Assembly: GCA_049282265.1 (NCBI GenBank)
Contig: JBAPTR010000226.1
Span: 1-7,352 of the forward strand
Direction of reading: 5' to 3'
DNA from: CAYUCJ01 sp049282265
Lineage (GTDB): Bacteria > Desulfobacterota > DSM-4660 > Desulfatiglandales > Desulfatiglandaceae
Length of the DNA stretch: 7,352 bases
Shown: positions 1 through 4,613 of the stretch, in pieces
How the letters are laid out: every line of letters begins with the position of its first letter
Position numbering within the stretch: the first letter of the stretch is position 1
Made by a program: the position numbers and the translations under genes
The notes under the pieces: model-generated
Databases searched by the model: none
What the model saw: the letters and a program-made list of their open reading frames with translations, nothing else
Told to the model about the DNA's origin: nothing

Positions 1-25
1 GGCGTATCTTGGGGAAGAAGTCTGA
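1..25 (+). CDS. livG: C-terminal end of LivG-type ABC ATPase (partial)
   Basis: Reading from base 2, the frame gives A-Y-L-G-E-E-V and then TGA at 23-25. An 'EAYLGE' type ending is typical of LivG, the first ATPase of branched-chain amino acid (HAAT) ABC importers, and LivG normally lies directly upstream of LivF. The stop is only 2 nt before the livF ATG, so the two are almost certainly cotranscribed and translationally coupled. Only seven codons are visible. The call rests on this short tail plus the position next to livF. Confidence 0.6.
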
Positions 26-27
26 CC

Positions 28-732
28 ATGGAATTGGAACTAACTAACATCAATACGTTTTACGGATTAAGCCATGTCCTTTTCGATGTTTCTCTCCAGG
101 TCGATAAGGGAGAAGTGGTCGTTTTGCTCGGCAGGAACGGAGCTGGAAAAACCACCACTCTGACCAGTATAATGGGCTTGAATCCCCCAAAAACAGGATC
201 AGTTGAGTATCGCGGAGAGGATATTACCGGTTTCCCTTCTTATAGAATCGCACGCATGGGAATAGGTTTCGTGCCAGAGGACCGAAGGATATTTCCAGAT
301 CTCACAGTATACGCGAATCTGGATGTGGGGCGAAAGTCATCAAAGAAAAGCAACGGCAAATGGTCAATCGAGAAGATCTACAGCCTGTTTCCTATCCTTG
401 AAAGGCTTGCTCAACGTCGAGGCGGTACGTTGAGCGGTGGAGAACAGCAAATGCTGACTATCGCCCGTACACTGATGGGTGATCCGAATCTTCTTCTCCT
501 TGATGAGCCATCAGAGGGATTAGCTCCTATTATTGTCAAGGCGCTCGGCGAATTTATCGACGTGGTCAAGCAAGAAGGCCTGACAATTCTTTTTTCAGAA
601 CAAAACTCGAAGTTCGCTCTCCGACATGCAACCCGCACCTACATAGTGGACAACGGTGAAATCAAGTACCACGGAAGCATTGCCGAGTTGGAAGAGAATG
701 AAGAGGTGCGAAAGAGATTTCTAGCCGTTTAG
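28..732 (+). CDS. livF: LivF-type ATPase of a branched-chain amino acid/organic acid ABC importer
   Basis: This 234-residue protein is the normal length for LivF, a cytoplasmic ATPase that pairs with LivG to power a LivHM permease. Motifs in order are: Walker A GRNGAGKT at 35-42; the LivF hallmark FVPEDRRIFPDLTV at 81-94; ABC signature LSGGEQQ at 135-141; Walker B LLLLDEP at 155-161; and EGLAP at 163-167. The switch position reads SEQN (190-193) where most ABC ATPases have His, which is usual for LivF. The ATG at 28 follows a GGGGAAG purine stretch (11-17) and abuts the upstream LivG stop. LivGF operons next to acyl-CoA genes in anaerobes are often for aromatic or other carboxylic acids, so the amino acid label is nominal. 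No convincing terminator follows, and readthrough into the thiolase gene is possible. Family call is very sure; substrate is unknown. Confidence 0.95.
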   Translation: MELELTNINTFYGLSHVLFDVSLQVDKGEVVVLLGRNGAGKTTTLTSIMGLNPPKTGSVEYRGEDITGFPSYRIARMGIGFVPEDRRIFPDLTVYANLDVGRKSSKKSNGKWSIEKIYSLFPILERLAQRRGGTLSGGEQQMLTIARTLMGDPNLLLLDEPSEGLAPIIVKALGEFIDVVKQEGLTILFSEQNSKFALRHATRTYIVDNGEIKYHGSIAELEENEEVRKRFLAV

Positions 733-875
733 AGACAGTCGGTTCCATCGTTTTGATCTCTCCGTGGTTCATGCAGTGGTAAGATCGGCTTTCGAGTGTT
801 GAGGCAGTATTCCGCTGGGTAGCCTGGGTAGCCCACGCATGAACGGCAAGGGGCCGTGACAGCAAGATTTGAAAC

Positions 876-912
876 CTTCCAGCCGGGCCAATACAGCCTT
901 ATTGGCTGGAAG
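876..912 (+). promoter_or_regulatory. Two-part hairpin in the thiolase leader
   Basis: CTTCCA (876-881) pairs with TGGAAG (907-912), and GCCAATA (887-893) pairs with TATTGGC (900-906). The loop is 6 nt (CAGCCT) and a 5-nt bulge (GCCGG, 882-886) lies on the left side. The same left arm can alternatively pair as CTTCCAGCC with GGCTGGAAG, giving a competing 9-bp stem. No T-run follows, so it is not an ordinary intrinsic terminator. It sits about 78 nt before the thiolase start within the otherwise gene-free stretch 733-989. It may be a leader RNA structure, an mRNA processing or stabilising hairpin, or an operator-like palindrome. Confidence 0.4.
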
Positions 913-989
913 AGGTTGAATTTGCGGAATGGGTCCTGGGAGGGATGACGGAGATTGCGGAGGGATTGTTGCAGGAGCAGGAGGCAAGG

Positions 990-2264
990 ATGAAGATGAT
1001 GTCAAAAAGGAGAAAGCTGACGAGAGGTGCGGCCATAGTGGGTGCGGGCATGTCGGAATTCGGCATGTTTCGCGATAAAAACTCAAAGGATTTGTTTGTC
1101 GATGCCTTTCGAGAGATGGTCGCTTCGGTTGAAAAAGGCCTGGATATTAGTGAAATCGATGCAATGTACCTGGGTAATTTTTCAAACGACTTCTTTGTGA
1201 ACCAGTCTCACTGGGGACCGATCATTTCCGACTTGGTTGGCATGACGCCGAAGCCCGCCACTAGGACTGAGGGCGCGTGCGCCTCAAGCGCCCTTGCTTT
1301 CAGGGAGGGCATTTTTGCCATTGCCTCCGGCTTTTATGATGTGGTCCTGGTGGGTGGAGTGGAGGAAATGTCCAAGAGGACGACCGAAGAAGTTGCTCAG
1401 GGCCTGGCCCTCGCCACGGTGCCCTACGAAGGGAGAGTCGGGTTCACTTTTCCAGGCGTCTTCGGGGCTATAGCCACTGCTTATTTCGAAAAATACGGCG
1501 CCACTCGTGAAGACTTAATGAACATAACCATAAAAAGCCACAATAACGCACCCCTCAATCCGAAGGCACAGTTTCCGCTGACCATACGGGACATTATGAA
1601 TAAGAAAATTGAGAGCTTGAAGAAAAGAGAAGAGGAGGTGCCTGACTGGCAGGATGAGAAGGATTTCCTGAGGGATCCGAGGGTAAACCCTGCAGTAGCC
1701 TGGCCAATGCACCTGTTTGATTGCTGCCCTATCAGTGACGGGGCGAGTTGCATGCTGCTGGTTTCTCAAGATATCGCGAAGAATTTTACCGATGATCCCA
1801 TATATGTAGCCGGAATTGGGCAAGGAAGCGGAAGGGGTCTCCATGCCTGCGACGATCTCACATTCTTTGAAGCAACAAGATATGCGGCTCGGGAAGCATA
1901 TGGCATGGCAGGGCTTGCGCCGAAAGACATTCAATTCGCTGAAGTTCATGACTGCTTTTCCATTGCTGAGCTTATCCACATAGAGGACCTTGGTTTTTTC
2001 AAGCTGGGTCAAGGGTATAAGGCAGTGGCGGAGGGCTTGACAAGACTTGACGGGCCTATTCCTATCAACACCTCAGGGGGTCTCAAGTGTAAGGGACATC
2101 CTGTAGGGGCCACAGGGATATCCCAACTCTATGAGGTGTGGACTCAATTGAAGGGCATGGCCGGCAAGCGTCAGGTACCCAAAAAGGATCTACATATCGG
2201 GGCTGCCCATAATCTTGGAGGGACTGGCGGGACCTGCACGATGACCATTCTTGAAAGGAGATGA
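990..2264 (+). CDS. SCP-x/DUF35-partnered thiolase (acyl-CoA acetyltransferase family)
   Basis: The predicted protein has 424 residues and cleaves a beta-ketoacyl-CoA with CoA (or condenses in reverse) in the cytoplasm. Numbered from the ATG at 990, the nucleophilic Cys lies in EGACASS (C97). HDCFS carries H320, and KGHPVGATG carries the catalytic H370. Near the end AHNLGGTGG has His-Asn where classical thiolases have the second catalytic Cys; HDCFS and HN-type ends are SCP-x thiolase traits. A charged insertion (about 204-231, rich in K/E with VPDWQDE) separates the NPKAQF region from the AWPMHLFDCCPISDG block. ATG 990 is chosen because AGGAGG precedes it by 5 nt; an in-frame ATG at 945 has a GGGAGG that is too close. 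The gene ends 4 nt before a DUF35 gene, the usual sign of a two-subunit thiolase. Family is sure; substrate is open. Confidence 0.92.
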   Translation: MKMMSKRRKLTRGAAIVGAGMSEFGMFRDKNSKDLFVDAFREMVASVEKGLDISEIDAMYLGNFSNDFFVNQSHWGPIISDLVGMTPKPATRTEGACASSALAFREGIFAIASGFYDVVLVGGVEEMSKRTTEEVAQGLALATVPYEGRVGFTFPGVFGAIATAYFEKYGATREDLMNITIKSHNNAPLNPKAQFPLTIRDIMNKKIESLKKREEEVPDWQDEKDFLRDPRVNPAVAWPMHLFDCCPISDGASCMLLVSQDIAKNFTDDPIYVAGIGQGSGRGLHACDDLTFFEATRYAAREAYGMAGLAPKDIQFAEVHDCFSIAELIHIEDLGFFKLGQGYKAVAEGLTRLDGPIPINTSGGLKCKGHPVGATGISQLYEVWTQLKGMAGKRQVPKKDLHIGAAHNLGGTGGTCTMTILERR

Positions 2265-2268
2265 GTCG

Positions 2269-2685
2269 ATGGGACAAAGACCTTTCAGCGACATATCTTA
2301 TGAGCGGTTTCTGGGTGAAGAGAAGATTATGGGTTCAAAGTGCACAAAGTGTGACGCCGTATTCGTACCCCCTAGGCCCATCTGTACTCAGTGCCATGGG
2401 TCGGAAATGGAGTGGGTGGAGATCAAAGGGATGGGAAAACTCAGTGCGTTTACCTGCATAGCCGTTGGCCCCCCATTTATGATTGCACAAGGATTTAACA
2501 GGAAAAACCCGTATGTTTCAGGAGTGGTGGAGTTGGAGAAAGGCGTCCGGGTCGATGCCCGCATACAAGGTGTGGATGCCGGCAGACCCGATGAAATAAA
2601 GGTGGGCATGCCCATGAAGGCAATGTTTCTCCATGAAAGACACGGAGATGAATCGATAACCTACCTGGCTTTTGAACCACAATAA
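2269..2685 (+). CDS. DUF35 zinc-ribbon/OB-fold protein, thiolase partner
   Basis: This is a 138-residue protein of the normal size for the DUF35 family. An N-terminal helical stretch (1-22) leads into a rubredoxin-like zinc ribbon, CxxC at 25/28 and CxxC at 39/42, with PPRP between them. The rest (about 55-137) matches the OB-fold part, which in characterised complexes binds CoA or bridges two enzymes. Known members partner SCP-x type thiolases, for example the BbsAB benzoylsuccinyl-CoA thiolase and the archaeal thiolase/HMG-CoA synthase complex. The ATG at 2269 is chosen over the in-frame TTG at 2251 because AAAGGAG (2254-2260) lies 8 nt before it. That Shine-Dalgarno sits inside the last codons of the thiolase gene, implying coupled translation and 1:1 subunit supply. 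It most likely stabilises or activates the upstream thiolase rather than acting alone. Confidence 0.9.
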   Translation: MGQRPFSDISYERFLGEEKIMGSKCTKCDAVFVPPRPICTQCHGSEMEWVEIKGMGKLSAFTCIAVGPPFMIAQGFNRKNPYVSGVVELEKGVRVDARIQGVDAGRPDEIKVGMPMKAMFLHERHGDESITYLAFEPQ

Positions 2686-2787
2686 TAGAGAACCGTCCTG
2701 CCTATTTCCTGATACCGAAAGAGATAATGCAGACATGAGCAGTAACCAGACATACGTACCGAGAAGACACGGGAAAGGGAGCGACTC

Positions 2788-3552
2788 ATGAGATTGAAGG
2801 ACAAGGTTGCCTTAGTAACAGGAGGAGCCGCAGGGATCGGCAGGGCGACCGCGGAACGATTCATCGAGGAAGGGGCAAAGGTCCTTATCGCTGATGTGAA
2901 CGAGGAGCAAGGAAAGGACGCTGCGGGCTACTTGGGGCCCAAAGCTGCCTTTTATTCCGTGGATGTTTCAAACAAAGAAGCTGTTCAAGATGCCGTAAAT
3001 GCGATCATCAAAAAGTTCGGCCGGATCGACGTGCTGGTGAATAATGCCGGCATCCTGCGTGATGGTCTGCTGGTGAAGGTGGTGAACGGAAGCCTCATCA
3101 AAGAAATGCCGGAAAGGGATTTTGATCTGGTGATTGCCGTTAATTTGAAAGGGGCATTCAACTGTACCCAGGCAGTGGCGCCGGTCATGATACGCCAGGG
3201 AGGCGGCGTTATACTTAACGCCACCTCTATTGTAGGATTAGATGGGAATATGGGTCAAACCAATTACGTGGCAACAAAAGCGGGAGTCATCGGTATGACT
3301 AAGGTCTGGGCACGGGAGTTTGGTCGTTTCCAGATCAGAGTGAATGCGGTTGCGCCGGGCTTCACCGCGACGGAAATACTGGCAAGCATGCCTGAAAAAA
3401 TCATTGACAAGATGAGGTCGAAAACACCCCTGGGAAGACTTGGGAAGCCGCGAGATATTGCAAATGCATACCTTTTTCTTGCCTCTGAGGAGGCGAGCTA
3501 TATTACGGGCGCGGTTTTGCGGGTGGATGGGGGAATTGTGGTAGGAACATAG
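2788..3552 (+). CDS. Short-chain dehydrogenase/reductase, likely 3-hydroxyacyl-CoA dehydrogenase
   Basis: This 254-residue classical SDR has TGGAAGIG (11-18) for dinucleotide binding, Asp36 at the end of beta-2 (LIADV) favouring NAD(H) over NADP(H), and NNAG at 85-88. The catalytic tetrad is N119, S147, Y160 and K164 (YxxxK), and PG lies at 190-191. A short insertion around 96-108 (KVVNGSLIKEMPE) makes this loop longer than in typical FabG. By sequence it would be named FabG-like, but the DUF35-thiolase pair upstream points to oxidation of a beta-hydroxyacyl-CoA just before thiolysis. The ATG at 2788 follows AAAGGGAG (2774-2781) by 6 nt. The 102-nt gap from the DUF35 gene contains no terminator that I can see. 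BbsCD is a two-gene SDR heterodimer, whereas only one SDR is present here. Substrate and direction are inferred. Confidence 0.9.
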   Translation: MRLKDKVALVTGGAAGIGRATAERFIEEGAKVLIADVNEEQGKDAAGYLGPKAAFYSVDVSNKEAVQDAVNAIIKKFGRIDVLVNNAGILRDGLLVKVVNGSLIKEMPERDFDLVIAVNLKGAFNCTQAVAPVMIRQGGGVILNATSIVGLDGNMGQTNYVATKAGVIGMTKVWAREFGRFQIRVNAVAPGFTATEILASMPEKIIDKMRSKTPLGRLGKPRDIANAYLFLASEEASYITGAVLRVDGGIVVGT

Positions 3553-3606
3553 CCTCATTCAAGAAAAACCCCTCTATTCTGTCCCTTTCGATCTTATCCC
3601 GTTATC

Positions 3607-3622
3607 GAGGTGAACCTCTTTT
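3607..3622 (+). terminator. Possible weak terminator after the SDR gene
   Basis: GAGG (3607-3610), a TGAA loop and CCTC (3615-3618) are followed directly by TTTT (3619-3622), 55 nt past the SDR stop. The stem is only 4 bp, so this is a tentative call. No better terminator is visible between the SDR stop and the mobile element. Confidence 0.2.
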
Positions 3623-3711
3623 AGTTGATCCGCATAAAACGCGGGAACCTGATTTTCTGTCCGTATAAAACTCCTTTGTTTAGCCTACGGCTTATACAAC
3701 ATATTTAACAA

Positions 3712-3730
3712 CCACCCCTAAAAGGGGTGG
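3712..3730 (-). repeat. Right-end hairpin of the IS200-like element
   Basis: CCACCCCT (3712-3719), AAA, then AGGGGTGG (3723-3730) form a perfect 8-bp stem with a 3-nt loop. It lies about 30-45 nt beyond the tnpA stop on the minus strand, where a subterminal right-end hairpin is expected. A second smaller stem, ACCCT/AGGGT with an AAA loop, follows at 3742-3754, between this hairpin and the tnpA stop. Confidence 0.6.
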
Positions 3731-3737
3731 AATAAAA

Positions 3738-3956
3738 GGTGACCCTAAAAGGGTAAGTTTAGCGCCAGAATTTGAGTTGTTCCATGCGCCTATCTTTTTC
3801 CAACTGCCATCTTACATATTTTCGGATCTTTTCCTCATTCAGAATCCTGAACCGATATTTCGGACACCACACAACATGGTATTTGCACTGCCAGATTGCA
3901 TGTGCTAACTTCTTAAAATCACCCATTGAATACCTCCTTTTATCTTTAGGGTCACC
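3738..3956. repeat. 12-bp perfect inverted repeat flanking the tnpA remnant
   Basis: GGTGACCCTAAA at 3738-3749 recurs as its exact reverse complement TTTAGGGTCACC at 3945-3956, bracketing the tnpA remnant. Both copies are parts of local stem-loops built on ACCCT/AGGGT. IS200/IS605 elements normally lack terminal inverted repeats. The shared sequence therefore probably reflects similar left and right recognition hairpins rather than DDE-type termini. Confidence 0.55.
3759..3926 (-). pseudogene. tnpA: Internally deleted TnpA of IS200/IS605 type (Y1 transposase remnant)
   Basis: The reading frame is 55 residues, whereas full TnpA proteins are about 130-155. Residues 1-29 match the family N-terminus (HAIWQCKYHVVWCPKYRFRIL). 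From residue 30 the sequence jumps to the family C-terminus (NEEKIRKYVRWQ...EQLKFW). About 80-100 residues are missing, including the His-hydrophobic-His (HUH) metal site. The C-terminal part keeps Tyr37 and Gln41 with Y-x3-Q spacing, matching the catalytic Tyr and metal-binding Gln of IS608 TnpA. The ATG at 3926 is chosen because AAAGGAGGT lies just before it; a GTG at 3959 is also in frame but less likely. The frame stays open across the deletion joint (near 3837-3842). It is inactive as a nuclease by loss of HUH; whether the short product is made is unknown. Confidence 0.8.
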
Positions 3957-3981
3957 CACCCTGATATTAAGGAGGTATTCA
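3927..3981 (-). promoter_or_regulatory. RBS-sequestering hairpin in the tnpA leader
   Basis: TGAATACCTCCTT (3927-3939) and AAGGAGGTATTCA (3969-3981) are a perfect 13-bp inverted repeat with a 29-nt loop, which itself holds a 5-bp stem AGGGT/ACCCT (3948-3952, 3958-3962). On the minus-strand transcript the downstream arm contains the whole Shine-Dalgarno AAGGAGGT and abuts the tnpA ATG. Pairing would therefore hide the ribosome site. Sequestration of the tnpA RBS is an established control in IS200. The structure may double as the left-end recognition hairpin on DNA. Confidence 0.65.
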
Positions 3982-4031
3982 TTTTTACCGTTCTTTCATG
4001 CCCGCAAGCACCAGTGCAAAATAGATTCTTG

Positions 4032-4077
4032 TTGACAGATCGATTTAGATGTGTGACGATCCGTTTAAGCGTGCAAC
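4032..4077 (+). promoter_or_regulatory. Probable promoter and tandem-repeat operator of the ArsR-ABC operon
   Basis: A consensus -35 TTGACA lies at 4032-4037; 17 bp later is a poor -10 (GACGAT, 4055-4060). Immediately after the -35 come two 20-bp units, 4038-4057 and 4058-4077. Both begin GATC, share TTTA at positions 7-10 and GTG at 14-16, and end AAC or GAC. A 20-bp period is close to two helical turns, so both units would face the same side of the DNA, as expected of a repressor operator. Their position over the spacer and start region suits autorepression by the ArsR protein encoded from 4081. If this promoter is used, the leader is only about 15 nt. Confidence 0.45.
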
Positions 4078-4080
4078 GAA

Positions 4081-4569
4081 ATGGATTTATGGATGATCGA
4101 TATTACCGCTTCCCTTAAGGCCCTGGCAGATGAAACCCGTTTTCGGATCATCAACCTGCTTTTGACTCATGATCTATGCGTGGGCGCGCTTGCCGGCCGT
4201 CTTGACATGTCCAAAGCGGCCGTGTCCCAACACCTCCAAATATTGAGGAAGGCCGGTCTGGTGCGGGGGGAGAAACGGGGATACTGGACCCATTACTGCG
4301 TTGATAAAAGTGCGATTCATCGAATTGCGGAAAATCTTATAAAGGCAACCGATCAGGCACCTGATTTCAGGGTAGTCTGCCACAAGTCCGCCTCGGATGA
4401 GATCAACATAAATGGTATGGAAAGGAGGGATTTAGCCATGTGCAAAGATTGCTGCCAACAGCCGGATCGTCTGAAAGGGAAACCGGGTGAGTGCTCCCCG
4501 GAGCAGATCAAAGAGTGCCATGGGGATGAAAAGGACCATCCCTGTGTGCCTAAAGAAGGAGGAAAGTGA
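4081..4569 (+). CDS. ArsR-family transcriptional regulator with Cys-rich C-terminal tail
   Basis: This 162-residue protein has an ArsR/SmtB winged helix at about 8-90: LKALADETRFRIINLL (13-28), recognition helix region DMSKAAVSQHLQILRKAGLV (42-61) and wing KRGYWTHYCV (65-74). The ArsR metal-box ELCVC is reduced to DLCVG, leaving only C33; other cysteines in this domain are C73 and C100. A tail from about residue 114 contains six cysteines (C121, C124, C125, C138, C146, C155) and two histidines in CKDCC, CSPEQIKECHG and HPC patterns, suggesting metal or thiol binding. It likely represses the downstream ABC genes, but the inducer is unknown. No clear Shine-Dalgarno precedes the ATG at 4081 or the alternative in-frame ATG at 4093. 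The family is certain; arsenic as ligand is not supported. Confidence 0.88.
   Translation: MDLWMIDITASLKALADETRFRIINLLLTHDLCVGALAGRLDMSKAAVSQHLQILRKAGLVRGEKRGYWTHYCVDKSAIHRIAENLIKATDQAPDFRVVCHKSASDEININGMERRDLAMCKDCCQQPDRLKGKPGECSPEQIKECHGDEKDHPCVPKEGGK
4438..4569 (+). CDS. Possible internally initiated 43-residue Cys-rich protein
   Basis: Inside the ArsR gene, AAAGGAGG (4421-4428) stands 9 nt before an in-frame ATG at 4438, exactly where the Cys-rich tail begins (MCKDCC). This is a far better ribosome site than that of the ArsR start itself. Initiation there would give a 43-residue protein with six cysteines and two histidines. Either two products come from one frame, or an originally separate small gene has fused to ArsR while keeping its old ribosome site. 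No function is recognised beyond likely metal or thiol chemistry. Confidence is for separate translation, not for the tail itself, which is certainly encoded. Confidence 0.4.
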   Translation: MCKDCCQQPDRLKGKPGECSPEQIKECHGDEKDHPCVPKEGGK

Positions 4570-4613
4570 AGAAGCAGGTATAGAAATTCAGGTTGCAGGG
4601 AGATCTACTCATA

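Larger units (their letters stand above)
3710..3981 (-). mobile_element. Miniature IS200/IS605-type element (internal deletion derivative)
   Basis: About 270 bp on the minus strand. It consists of a left end with an RBS-covering hairpin (3927-3981), a shortened tnpA (3759-3926) and a right-end hairpin (3712-3730). Both flanks carry stem-loops, the normal recognition structures of single-strand-transposing IS200/IS605 elements. It has no HUH motif, so it could move only if a full-length relative supplied TnpA in trans. Exact ends are not determined, because these elements make no target duplication, and the coordinates given are the limits of visible structure. It separates the acyl-CoA module from the ArsR-ABC operon. 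Confidence 0.65.

Noticed and set aside
733..790. Terminator after livF
   Set aside because: The GAGA/TCTC pairing around 733-762 is only four bases with a long loop. The TTTT lies inside the loop, not after the stem.
945..989. Upstream in-frame ATG extending the thiolase by 15 residues
   Set aside because: The ribosome site before 945 is too close to the ATG, the extra residues are not part of the thiolase fold, and ATG 990 has AGGAGG at proper spacing.
3640..3760. Omega-RNA-like guide RNA beyond the IS right end
   Set aside because: There is no tnpB or trace of one, and the hairpins here are explained by an IS200-type right end.
3705..3985. CRISPR-like or ordinary DDE insertion sequence because of repeated stems
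   Set aside because: There is no regular repeat-spacer pattern. The encoded remnant is of Y1 type, and the inverted repeats are parts of local hairpins.
3772..4035. 87-codon plus-strand frame across the IS remnant
   Set aside because: It is antisense to the tnpA remnant, which matches the TnpA family clearly. The plus frame has no recognisable features.
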